Source of the DNA: JAFTYR01 sp964571375
Lineage (GTDB): Bacteria; Pseudomonadota; Gammaproteobacteria; Burkholderiales; Burkholderiaceae_F
Assembly (NCBI GenBank): GCA_964571375.1
Contig: CAZNBL010000002.1
Span: 5,539-69,538 of the forward strand
Reading direction: 5' to 3'
DNA: 64,000 nucleotides
The position numbers were made by a program, and so were the translations under genes. Position 1 is the first letter of the stretch. Every line of letters begins with the position of its first letter. The notes below the pieces were generated by a model, which was not told where the DNA came from, searched no databases, and saw only the letters and a program-made list of their open reading frames with translations. Positions 25,866 through 34,217 of this stretch are shown piece by piece.

Positions 25866-26076
25866 GGCGAAACGCCGTTTTATTTTGCAAATCAAATGCA
25901 ACCGGCGGCGTCCGCGAATCTTCGCTTTTTGCGTGCGGCATAGCGCTTCTGCCTTTAAAATTACCTGCAGAACCTCAGAAGCGGCCGGTTTCTTCGGCCT
26001 GATAAGTTTCGGTTTAAGTTTGGTTATTAAGATAGGGTGCTGTCCGGCACGCTTTCTTTTATTTTTTGGAGTCAAA

Positions 26077-27369
26077 ATGGGACTTAATGAAGAGCTCTTC
26101 GAACGAGCACAGAAATCCATTCCCGGCGGTGTTAACTCTCCCGTACGCGCCTTCCGTTCCGTCGGCGGTGCACCGCGCTTTATCGATCACGCCTTAGGCC
26201 CGCACATCTTCGACGTGACAGGCAAGCGTTTCATCGACTACATCGGCTCCTGGGGCCCGATGATTCTCGGCCACAACAACCCGCGCGTTATCGAAGCCGT
26301 CAAAGCTGCCGTCGACAAGGGCCTGAGCTTCGGCGCTCCGACCGAAGGCGAAATCCTTATCGCTGAAGAAATCAAGCGCATCATGCCTTCCATCGAAGAA
26401 GTCCGTCTGGTTTCCTCGGGTACCGAAGCCGGCATGAGCGCCATCCGCCTTGCACGCGGCTATACCGGCCGAAACAAGATCATTAAGTTCGAAGGCTGCT
26501 ACCACGGTCACAGCGACGCCCTTCTCGTCAAAGCCGGTTCCGGCCTTCTGACATTCGGCACTCCGAGCTCCTCGGGTGTTCCGGCCGCAACGACCGCCGA
26601 CACACTCGTTCTCGAATACAACAATCCGCAGATGCTGCGCGAAGTCTTCGAAAAAGAAGGCGACCAGATCGCCTGCGTTATCGTCGAAGCACTTGCCGGC
26701 AACATGAACCTTGTGCCCGCTACTAAGGAATTCATGCTCACCATGCGCGAAGTCACCGCCAAGCACGGCGCCGTGATGATCGTCGACGAAGTGATGACCG
26801 GTTTCCGCTGCGCTCTGCACGGCGCTCAGTCTCTCTACGGCATCACTCCCGATCTCACCATGTTCGGCAAGGTTATCGGCGGCGGTATGCCGGTTGCTGC
26901 TTTCGGCGGCAAGAAGGAAATCATGCAGTGCATCGCCCCGCTCGGCGGCGTCTACCAGGCCGGCACCCTCTCGGGCAATCCGGTTGCCGTTGCCTGCGGT
27001 CTGACCACACTCAAGATGATTCAGGAAGAAGGTTTCTATGAACGCCTGAGCGCTCAGACCATGAAGCTCATCAAAGGTCTCGGCGAAGCTGCCAAGGAAG
27101 CCGGAGTCGCCTTCTCCGCTCAGAGCGTCGGCGGCATGTTCGGCATCTACTTCCGCGACCGTTGTCCGACTTCCTTCAAGGAAGTGATGGAATGCGATGC
27201 AGAACGCTTCACCACCTTCTTCCACGCCATGCTTGAAGAAGGCGTCTACCTTGCTCCGAGCATCTACGAAGCAGGCTTCGTTTCCATCACGCACGACGAC
27301 ACCGTCATCGCACGCACTGTGGAAGCTGCCCGCAAGGCATTTGCCGAAGTTAAGCGCGTTCACGGCTAA
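26077..27369 (+). CDS. hemL: Glutamate-1-semialdehyde 2,1-aminomutase
   Basis: HemL is a PLP enzyme that converts glutamate-1-semialdehyde to 5-aminolevulinate in the C5 haem pathway. From the ATG at 26077 (GGAG seven bases upstream) the product has 430 residues, the normal length; an open frame continues further upstream but that part overlaps rnpB and is not coding. Motifs include IPGGVNSPVRAF, the PLP contact GCYHGHSDALLVKAGSG, IVDEVMTGFR and the PLP-lysine segment FGKVIGGGMPVAAFGG. dsbD begins 5 bases after its stop. Confidence 0.97.
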   Translation: MGLNEELFERAQKSIPGGVNSPVRAFRSVGGAPRFIDHALGPHIFDVTGKRFIDYIGSWGPMILGHNNPRVIEAVKAAVDKGLSFGAPTEGEILIAEEIKRIMPSIEEVRLVSSGTEAGMSAIRLARGYTGRNKIIKFEGCYHGHSDALLVKAGSGLLTFGTPSSSGVPAATTADTLVLEYNNPQMLREVFEKEGDQIACVIVEALAGNMNLVPATKEFMLTMREVTAKHGAVMIVDEVMTGFRCALHGAQSLYGITPDLTMFGKVIGGGMPVAAFGGKKEIMQCIAPLGGVYQAGTLSGNPVAVACGLTTLKMIQEEGFYERLSAQTMKLIKGLGEAAKEAGVAFSAQSVGGMFGIYFRDRCPTSFKEVMECDAERFTTFFHAMLEEGVYLAPSIYEAGFVSITHDDTVIARTVEAARKAFAEVKRVHG

Positions 27370-27374
27370 ACGCT

Positions 27375-29450
27375 ATGACAAGGCTTTTCCGAATCTTTCT
27401 GCTGCTCCTCCTGACGGCCGCCTCGGCGGCCTGGGGGATGCCTTCATTTAACAAGCTGGATTCGGTTAAAGCCGAGTTGATTGCCGAATCTGAGGGGGCC
27501 GCTCCCGGCAGCACCCTTCAGGTCGGCATTCTTTTAAAACATAAGCCCGAGTGGCACACCTATTGGAAAACCACGGGCGACACCGGTTATCCGACCGCTG
27601 CCGAATGGACTCTGCCCGAAGACTGGGTTGCCGGAGAAATTCTCTGGCCGACACCGAAAGTCTTCAAAATCGGCGACTTCATCAATTACGGTTACGAAGG
27701 CGATGTTCTTCTTCCCGTCCGTATCAGTGTCCCGACAAACGTCGAAACCGGCAGCACCTACCCGATCAAAACCACGGTTTCCTGGCTGATGTGTCAGGAT
27801 CAGTGCGTCCCCGGATCGGCTCAATTAACACTGGACATCCCTGTCGTTGCAGCTCCTGCCGCAACGGCGCACAGCGACCTCTTTACGCAAAACGAGGCAA
27901 AACTGCCGACGCCGCTCGCAGGTGTCTCTGCGCGTACAGATTCCGCTTCGAAACTCATTGAACTTTCGATCCCTGTCGAAGATCGGAACCGCCTCAAACA
28001 TCTTGACGATGCTTACGTCTTCATCGAAGGCATCGAGACAATTCACTACGACGTCCCGCAGAATATTCATCGCTCTGAAGACGGCTTCAAAGTCTATCTG
28101 CGCGCCAACACGCTCAAAGCGGGCGATACTCTCTCGGGCGTTATTTCTGCCGAAGACCGAAACGGTCTCTGGGCACGCTCTTTCACTGCCGAGGCCGCCC
28201 CTGCAACGATCACGCCGCCTCAGAAAAAGTCGGGAAACACCTGGGAAATTGCCTTCTTCTCCGCACTGATGGCTTTTGTCGGCGGCATGATTTTGAATCT
28301 GATGCCCTGCGTCTTTCCGGTGCTCTCTCTGAAGATTCTCGGCTTGGTCAGGGCTAAAGAAGAAAATCACACTTCCATGGCTTCGCACGGTCTTGCATTT
28401 ACGGTCGGCGTACTGATCACCATGACCGTATTGGCCTGCGCCCTGATCCTTGTTAAGAGCACGGGCAGTGCCGTCGGCTGGGGCTTCCAGCTGCAGTCTC
28501 CCTGGTTTGTATTTGCACTGGCTCTTCTTTTTACCGCCATTACTGTCAACCTGTTCGGTTTCTTTGAATTTACTGCCGGCGCAAACGCTCAGCTCGGCAT
28601 GAAGGGCGGACGATTCAACGGCATGTCGGTGGCCAACAGCTTTGCAACCGGCATTCTGACCGTCATTGTTGCCTCTCCCTGCACCGCTCCTTTCATGGGC
28701 GCCGCACTCGGCTACGCACTAAGCGCATCCAACGCCGAAGCACTTCTGATTTTCCTTGCACTCGGCACCGGCCTGAGCCTTCCCTGGCTCGTCCTTACCC
28801 TCTTCCCGGTACTGACTGCCTGGCTGCCCAAACCCGGCATGTGGATGGTACGCATGCGTACCGTTATGGGCATCCCGATGGCGCTCACCGTCTTCTGGCT
28901 GCTCTGGGTTCTTCAGCAACAGGTTTCGTCCGTCGTCTTTATCGGCGTACTGACTACGTGTATCACGCTCGCCGCCGCACTCTTTGCACTCGGAAAAGTA
29001 CAGTTCGGATTTGACCGGTTCAAGATTCCGATGATTGCTGCCGCAGCGGCCGCCTCTCTCGGCTACTGCTCGCTCTCATATGTGGCGGCATCCGACAGCG
29101 AAGTCCGAAGCGAAGCCGGCACCTGGTCTCCGGCTGCCGTTGAACAGCACTTAGCTCAGGGCCGTCCGGTCTTTGTCGACTTCACCGCATCCTGGTGCGT
29201 CACCTGCCAGGCCAATAAGATTGCCGTACTTGACCGTTCGGAGGTGCGGAGCGCCATGCAACGCAAAAACGTCGAGTTTTTGATTGCCGACTGGACCAAC
29301 CGCAATGAAGAAATCACAAGAGCACTGGAATCGTTCGGACGCAGCGGCGTTCCGCTTTACGTCCTCTACAGTCCCGACGGTAAGGTTAAAATCCTGCCTG
29401 AGCTGCTCACTCAGACTATTGTGATTGAAGCACTCGACGAACTTGAATAA
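27375..29450 (+). CDS. dsbD: DsbD-family thiol:disulfide interchange protein
   Basis: A membrane electron carrier that moves reducing power from cytoplasmic thioredoxin to periplasmic thiol proteins. The 691-residue product has a signal peptide (residues 1-21), an N-terminal periplasmic domain with a Cys pair in WLMCQDQCVPG, an eight-helix central domain with the two redox cysteines in NLMPCVFPVLSL and IVASPCTAPFMG, and a C-terminal thioredoxin domain with WCVTC. The long N-terminal domain is of the ScsB/COG4233 kind rather than E. coli DsbD-alpha, so its exact client proteins are uncertain. Confidence 0.92.
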   Translation: MTRLFRIFLLLLLTAASAAWGMPSFNKLDSVKAELIAESEGAAPGSTLQVGILLKHKPEWHTYWKTTGDTGYPTAAEWTLPEDWVAGEILWPTPKVFKIGDFINYGYEGDVLLPVRISVPTNVETGSTYPIKTTVSWLMCQDQCVPGSAQLTLDIPVVAAPAATAHSDLFTQNEAKLPTPLAGVSARTDSASKLIELSIPVEDRNRLKHLDDAYVFIEGIETIHYDVPQNIHRSEDGFKVYLRANTLKAGDTLSGVISAEDRNGLWARSFTAEAAPATITPPQKKSGNTWEIAFFSALMAFVGGMILNLMPCVFPVLSLKILGLVRAKEENHTSMASHGLAFTVGVLITMTVLACALILVKSTGSAVGWGFQLQSPWFVFALALLFTAITVNLFGFFEFTAGANAQLGMKGGRFNGMSVANSFATGILTVIVASPCTAPFMGAALGYALSASNAEALLIFLALGTGLSLPWLVLTLFPVLTAWLPKPGMWMVRMRTVMGIPMALTVFWLLWVLQQQVSSVVFIGVLTTCITLAAALFALGKVQFGFDRFKIPMIAAAAAASLGYCSLSYVAASDSEVRSEAGTWSPAAVEQHLAQGRPVFVDFTASWCVTCQANKIAVLDRSEVRSAMQRKNVEFLIADWTNRNEEITRALESFGRSGVPLYVLYSPDGKVKILPELLTQTIVIEALDELE

Positions 29451-29463
29451 CACCGGAGCAGGC

Positions 29464-29739
29464 ATGGAAAACTTCTTGGTAAACAAGGTCAGCAACGACG
29501 AAGACTTTAAAAATCTTTTAGCGAAATTTCTCCGTCAGAACGGCTACGAATCCGAAAACAGCACACGCGGTCTGAAAAGCGCGCTCAAAGACTATCAGTG
29601 TGTTTTCGGCGAAGATGCGCCTGTCTGGGTCAAAAGCCTTTGGACTTCGACCGCTCTGAGTACCGTACACCTGGCAATTGCCACAAAAAAAGCGCTTCCC
29701 GAGAACTTTGAAGTTCCCGCAGAAGCACTTCGCAAATAA
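29464..29739 (+). CDS. Hypothetical protein, 91 residues
   Basis: I do not recognise this small protein. It is preceded by GGAG at six bases (ATG at 29464), begins 13 bases after dsbD and is followed directly by a strong terminator, so it is very likely a real gene co-transcribed with hemL and dsbD. It is soluble-looking, with no signal peptide or membrane helix and no cysteine motif beyond a single Cys. The central part (LKSALKDYQCVFG, APVWVKSLW) is probably helical. Confidence 0.75.
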   Translation: MENFLVNKVSNDEDFKNLLAKFLRQNGYESENSTRGLKSALKDYQCVFGEDAPVWVKSLWTSTALSTVHLAIATKKALPENFEVPAEALRK

Positions 29740-29751
29740 CGTTTTGCAGAC

Positions 29752-29788
29752 AGACCGGACGGCTTCGCAGTCATCCGGTCTTTTTTAT
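29752..29788 (+). terminator. Terminator after hemL-dsbD-ORF
   Basis: AGACCGGA and TCCGGTCT form an 8-bp stem with a 14-base loop, followed by TTTTTTATTTT. It ends the plus-strand unit just before the convergent pyrF gene. Confidence 0.88.
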
Positions 29789-29802
29789 TTTCCGAACTCA
29801 GA

Positions 29803-30624
29803 TCAGAGGCGCGGTCTTGCGGCGTTGATCTTGTCGCGTGTATCCAATGCGACGGCACGGGCCTTTTCGACAAAATCCTTTTCATCGCTGCTGGCATAAA
29901 GCACGGCACGGCTCGAATTAATCACCATACCGGTACCGTCGGGACGGCAGCCTGCCTTAACGGCAGCATTGATGTCGCCGCCCTGAGCACCGATGCCGGG
30001 AACGAGGAAGTTGAGCTGCGGAACCAAAGCTCGGATAGCAGCCAGTTCCTTCGGGTAAGTGGCACCGACCACCAGACCGAGCTGACCGGTGGTATTCCAC
30101 TGATCGACAAGCTTGGCAACGCTTTCGTAAATGGGACGGCCGTCGGCTGTCAGCATCTGAATGTCATCACCGCCGGGGTTGCTGGTGCGGCAAAGAAGGA
30201 AGGCACCTTTTTCCGGATATTCGAGATACGGAGTAACCGAATCCTTGCCCATGTAAGGAGACAGCGTGACGCAGTCGGCTTCAAAACGGACAAAGGCCTC
30301 TTTGGCGTAGTGTTCGGCTGTACTGCCGATATCACCGCGCTTGGCATCGAGCACAACCGGAATGCCGGGGTGCTTGACGTGAATCCAATCGATCAGCTGC
30401 TTGAGCTGATCTTCGGCACCGCAGGATGCAAAGTAAGCGATCTGCGGCTTAAATGCACAGACTAAATCGGCTGTTGCATCCACAATTTCACGGCAGAAAT
30501 CGTAAATACCGGTCGGAGAGTTTTTGAATTTCTCGGGGAAACGGGCCGGGTTGGGATCAAGGCCGACGCAAAGCAGAGTATTGTCTTCCTGCCAGCGCTT
30601 CTGAAGCATCTCATTAAAGGTCAT
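29803..30624 (-). CDS. pyrF: Orotidine-5'-phosphate decarboxylase, type 2
   Basis: PyrF makes UMP from OMP, the last step of pyrimidine synthesis. From the ATG at 30624 the product has 273 residues, the length of the type 2 subfamily (the common bacterial type 1 is near 235). It has LLCVGLDPNPARFPEKF at the N-terminus, the catalytic VVLDAKRGDIGSTA, and the phosphate-binding region around VPGIGAQGGD. An in-frame ATG 14 codons upstream lacks support. It is downstream of the MFS gene and may be co-transcribed with it. Confidence 0.95.
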   Translation of the reverse strand: MTFNEMLQKRWQEDNTLLCVGLDPNPARFPEKFKNSPTGIYDFCREIVDATADLVCAFKPQIAYFASCGAEDQLKQLIDWIHVKHPGIPVVLDAKRGDIGSTAEHYAKEAFVRFEADCVTLSPYMGKDSVTPYLEYPEKGAFLLCRTSNPGGDDIQMLTADGRPIYESVAKLVDQWNTTGQLGLVVGATYPKELAAIRALVPQLNFLVPGIGAQGGDINAAVKAGCRPDGTGMVINSSRAVLYASSDEKDFVEKARAVALDTRDKINAARPRL

Positions 30625-30719
30625 TTTTTGAGTCCGTGTAAGTTTTAAAGTTATATGTGACATCAAAACGGAGATTTTAATGTATTGTGCGGAAGTTCCG
30701 CTGACCCTTCGATAGCTAT

Positions 30720-31928
30720 TTAACCGCGCTCAAGGGTTGTTCCGCTTCCGGCGCTCTGTTGCGGACGCATCTTCCAGAGATAAAAAGCCATCGGCAGCAA
30801 TACAACGCCGGAGAACGCGATGATGACCGGATATGTGCAGTAGAACGCCATCATAGAGCCGACGATCGGTCCCATAACCGAGCCTATCTGCTGGAACAGA
30901 TAAGAAAGACCGAAGACACGTCCCTTATCCTTGGCGTCCGTACTGATCGTAAGCACTGCGTTAATCGCAGGGAAGATTCCGGCGAAAGCCAGACCTCCGA
31001 TAAAGCGCCAGACCGTAAACCATTCGATGCTCGAAGGAAATGCCTGCACGATACTGAGCAGCCCGGCTCCGACAAGCGACAGATACAGCACAGGACGATA
31101 ACCCCAGTTCTGTCCGAGCACACCCCAGACCGGAGAGGCAATCACCCCCGAAACCCCGCATACCGAGAAGACAATGCCGGAAATCAGCACAATCTGATCC
31201 ATCGATCCCTGCAATTCGGCGATGTACTGCGGCAGGATCGGCTGAACAAGCAGAATACTCATCTGAGCGACACCGGCACAGATCAGCATACGTTTGACGG
31301 CAGGAATCTTCAGCAAGGAAAAATCCCAAATCCGGATCGGAGCGGCGTTGGCAGGAACCGAGCGCGGTTCTTCCTTGATGTAGATAAGAATCAGGCAGGT
31401 GATAAAGAAAAGCGCCGTACCCGAAATAAAGAACGTGGAGCGCATGCCGAATGCCTCGGCAAGCACGCCGCCGAAGAGCGGTCCCAAAACACCGCCTGCA
31501 GTCAGACCGCCCTGCATGACGCCGAGGCAGAATCCGAGTTTGGCTTTGGGAACGGAAGAAGAAATGATGGCTAGCAGTGCCGGCCACAAACCGGCAGACA
31601 AGCCCTGAATGAAACGAACGCCGAACAGCTCCCAGGGACCGCCGACCAGGCCGCCGAGGAAATAAGTGATCGAAAGACTGAAACCGGCACGAAGCGCCAT
31701 CAGCTTGCGGCTCTTACGGTCGGCAAGCGCGCCCCAGATCGGCGCCATGATGCCGCTCACGACAAAGGTGACCGCAAAGACCGCCCCGGACCAAAGATCG
31801 ACATCTGACTGAACAACACCGAGTTCCTTGATCAGATACATCGGAAGAAACGGCACCAGCATCGTGTAACTCATCGACATGAGCACCGTACACGACGTGA
31901 GCAAAGTCAGCGTGATTTTCCAGTTCAT
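30720..31928 (-). CDS. MFS transporter, MdtG-like
   Basis: A 402-residue, 12-helix major facilitator. The first half is recognisably like the E. coli efflux protein MdtG: NWK at the start, VPFLPMYLIKELGV, LWSGAVFAVTF, and the signature loop GALADRKSRKLMALR between helices 2 and 3. Drug export is therefore the likely class of function, but the substrate cannot be read from sequence. AAGAGGA precedes the ATG. It lies downstream of the groEL terminator and upstream of pyrF. Confidence 0.85.
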   Translation of the reverse strand: MNWKITLTLLTSCTVLMSMSYTMLVPFLPMYLIKELGVVQSDVDLWSGAVFAVTFVVSGIMAPIWGALADRKSRKLMALRAGFSLSITYFLGGLVGGPWELFGVRFIQGLSAGLWPALLAIISSSVPKAKLGFCLGVMQGGLTAGGVLGPLFGGVLAEAFGMRSTFFISGTALFFITCLILIYIKEEPRSVPANAAPIRIWDFSLLKIPAVKRMLICAGVAQMSILLVQPILPQYIAELQGSMDQIVLISGIVFSVCGVSGVIASPVWGVLGQNWGYRPVLYLSLVGAGLLSIVQAFPSSIEWFTVWRFIGGLAFAGIFPAINAVLTISTDAKDKGRVFGLSYLFQQIGSVMGPIVGSMMAFYCTYPVIIAFSGVVLLPMAFYLWKMRPQQSAGSGTTLERG

Positions 31929-31980
31929 CTTTTTTTCCTCTTATTTTTTTATTGTAAGACTGAACTGGAGACAAAATGAA

Positions 31981-32015
31981 CAAAGGGGCTCTGAAGTAAC
32001 TTCAGAGCCCCTTTG
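31981..32015 (-). terminator. Terminator after groEL
   Basis: A perfect 16-bp stem CAAAGGGGCTCTGAAG / CTTCAGAGCCCCTTTG with a three-base loop, followed on the minus strand by TTCATTTTGT. It separates groESL from the MFS gene. Confidence 0.9.
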
Positions 32016-32036
32016 CGGGTTAGATCAGCTGATGAA

Positions 32037-33674
32037 TTACATCATGCCGGGCATACCGCCCATGGCACCCATGTCAGGCATCGGCTTGTCTTCCGGCAGA
32101 TCGGCGATCATGCATTCTGTTGTCAGGATGAGGCTGGAAACAGAAGCTGCATTCTGCAGAGCTGTACGGGTAACCTTAGTCGGGTCAAGAACGCCCATTT
32201 CGAGCATGTCACCGTAGACACCGCTCTGAGCATTGAAGCCGAAGTTGCCGCTGCCGTTGGCAACGCGGTCAACAACAACGCTCGGTTCGTCGCCTGCGTT
32301 GCGGACGATCTGACGGAGCGGTTCTTCCATAGCGCGCAGAACGATCTTGATACCGGCATCCTGTTCGGCGTTGTCGCCCTTGATGTCCTTGATAGCCTGC
32401 TTAGCGCGGATGAGAGCAACACCGCCGCCGGCAACGACGCCTTCTTCGACAGCAGCACGAGTAGCGTGCAGAGCGTCTTCAACGCGTGCCTTCTTTTCCT
32501 TCATTTCGACTTCAGTAGCAGCACCGACCTTGATCAGGGCAACACCGCCTGCGAGCTTAGCAACACGTTCCTGAAGCTTTTCACGATCGTAGTCGCTTGT
32601 TGTGTCAGCCATCTGAGCACGGATGAGCTTGACGCGGGCTTCGATCTGTTCTTCCTTACCGGCGCCGTCGATGATGGTTGTGCTTTCCTTAGTAACTTCA
32701 ACCTTCTTAGCGGAACCGAGTTCGGCAAGGGTAACCTTGTCGAGTGTCAGGCCGACATCGGAGCTGACAACAGCGCCGCCTGTGAGGATGGCGATGTCTT
32801 CGAGCATGGCCTTGCGGCGGTCGCCGAAGCCCGGAGCCTTGACAGCAACAGTCTTGAGGATGCCGCGGATGCTGTTGACAACGAGAGTTGCCAGAGCTTC
32901 GCCGTCGACGTCTTCAGCGATGATAAGGAGCGGCTTGGCAGCCTTAGCAACCTGTTCGAGAACCGGCAGAAGGTCACGGATGTTGCTGATCTTCTTTTCA
33001 ACGAGAAGAACGAACGGATTGTCGAGAACAGCGATCTGCTTGTCGGGATTGTTTACGAAGTACGGAGAGAGGTAACCGCGGTCGAACTGCATACCTTCGA
33101 CAACTTCGAGTTCGTTGTGCAGGCTCTTGCCGTCTTCAACAGTGATAACGCCTTCCTTACCGACCTTGTCCATAGCTTCGGCGATGATGTCACCGATTTC
33201 GTGGTCGGAGTTAGCGGAAATAGAACCGACCTGAGCAATTTCCTTGCTTGTAGTTGTCGGCTTGCTCAGTGTGTGGAGCTGTTCGATAGCAGCTGCAACA
33301 GCCTTGTCGATACCGCGCTTGAGGTCCATCGGGCTCATGCCGGCAGCAACGTACTTCATACCTTCGTCAACGATAGCCTGGGCAAGAACTGTAGCGGTTG
33401 TTGTACCGTCACCGGCGTTGTCGCTGGTCTTGGAAGCAACTTCCTTAACCATCTGAGCGCCCATGTTTTCGAACTTGTCCTTGAGTTCGACTTCCTTGGC
33501 AACGGAAACGCCGTCCTTAGTGATTGTCGGACCGCCGAAGCCGCGATCAAGAACTACATTGCGGCCCTTCGGACCGAGTGTAACCTTAACTGCATCGGCA
33601 AGAACGTTAACACCGCGAACCATGCGGACGCGGGCATCATTGCCAAACAAAACCTGCTTAGAAGTCATATTCAC
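32037..33674 (-). CDS. groEL: Chaperonin GroEL (60 kDa)
   Basis: GroEL forms the double heptameric ring that folds proteins with ATP and GroES. The 545-residue product has NVVLDRGFGGPTITKDGV, AGDGTTTATVLAQAI (ATP site), the signature AAVEEGVVAGGGVAL near residue 405, and the flexible GGM-type tail GMGGMPGMM-like end (MGAMGGMPGMM). It is 36 bases downstream of groES and is followed by a very strong terminator. Confidence 0.99.
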   Translation of the reverse strand: MNMTSKQVLFGNDARVRMVRGVNVLADAVKVTLGPKGRNVVLDRGFGGPTITKDGVSVAKEVELKDKFENMGAQMVKEVASKTSDNAGDGTTTATVLAQAIVDEGMKYVAAGMSPMDLKRGIDKAVAAAIEQLHTLSKPTTTSKEIAQVGSISANSDHEIGDIIAEAMDKVGKEGVITVEDGKSLHNELEVVEGMQFDRGYLSPYFVNNPDKQIAVLDNPFVLLVEKKISNIRDLLPVLEQVAKAAKPLLIIAEDVDGEALATLVVNSIRGILKTVAVKAPGFGDRRKAMLEDIAILTGGAVVSSDVGLTLDKVTLAELGSAKKVEVTKESTTIIDGAGKEEQIEARVKLIRAQMADTTSDYDREKLQERVAKLAGGVALIKVGAATEVEMKEKKARVEDALHATRAAVEEGVVAGGGVALIRAKQAIKDIKGDNAEQDAGIKIVLRAMEEPLRQIVRNAGDEPSVVVDRVANGSGNFGFNAQSGVYGDMLEMGVLDPTKVTRTALQNAASVSSLILTTECMIADLPEDKPMPDMGAMGGMPGMM

Positions 33675-33710
33675 TTATCTCCAAATATTCTTTCAAACCG
33701 TTACTGCGAA

Positions 33711-33998
33711 TTATTCCAAGACACCCATGATGTCTTCTTCGCGCATGACCAGGTATTCTTCACCGTCAACCTTGACGTTCTGGCCGGAGTACTTACCGAA
33801 GAGAACCTTATCACCGACCTTGACATCCATCGGGATGATCTTGCCGGCTTCATCGCGCTTGCCGGGACCGACTGCGAGAACTTCGCCCTGATCAGGCTTT
33901 TCGCCGGATGCTTCGGGGATGTAGAGGCCGGAAGCAGTGCGAGTTTCAGGTGCTACACGCTTGACGATCACACGGTCGTGCAAGGGACGAATTTTCAT
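33711..33998 (-). CDS. groES: Co-chaperonin GroES (10 kDa)
   Basis: GroES is the heptameric lid of GroEL. The 95-residue product starts MKIRPLHDRVIVKR, has the mobile loop ETRTASGLYIPEAS and ends VMREEDIMGVLE. GAGGAG lies seven bases before the ATG at 33998, so the longer open frame upstream is not used. A sigma-32-type promoter is 52 bases or more upstream, giving a heat-shock groES-groEL operon. Confidence 0.99.
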   Translation of the reverse strand: MKIRPLHDRVIVKRVAPETRTASGLYIPEASGEKPDQGEVLAVGPGKRDEAGKIIPMDVKVGDKVLFGKYSGQNVKVDGEEYLVMREEDIMGVLE

Positions 33999-34049
33999 TG
34001 TTGACTCCTCATTAAATTTAAATGGATCTCTTCCGATCCGAATGAACTC

Positions 34050-34078
34050 TATGTGGGGACGAAGTCCCAAATTTCAAG
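34050..34078 (-). promoter_or_regulatory. Sigma-32 heat-shock promoter of groESL
   Basis: On the minus strand CTTGAA (34078-34073) is followed after 14 bases by CCCCACATA (34058-34050). This fits the RpoH consensus CTTGAA-N13-15-CCCCATNT with one mismatch. No CIRCE inverted repeat is visible, so RpoH rather than HrcA control is indicated. Confidence 0.85.
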
Positions 34079-34217
34079 CCCGATTCAAAGATTAGTGTTT
34101 ATACCTACAATCTTTTTGCCGGTCAACGGCATTGAAATCTGCCGCTTGTTTACTCGGTGCACATGATAGTGTTAATTTTTCGTCTGTTGCTGTATACGTC
34201 CAAGATAGAAACCCGAT

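Noticed and set aside
25684..26076. In-frame extension upstream of hemL
   Set aside because: It overlaps the RNase P RNA gene, and a well-spaced GGAG before the ATG at 26077 gives the normal HemL length.
32013..34004. 663-codon open frame on the plus strand opposite groEL-groES
   Set aside because: Antisense shadow of highly biased groEL codons; it crosses the gap between two verified genes and matches nothing known.
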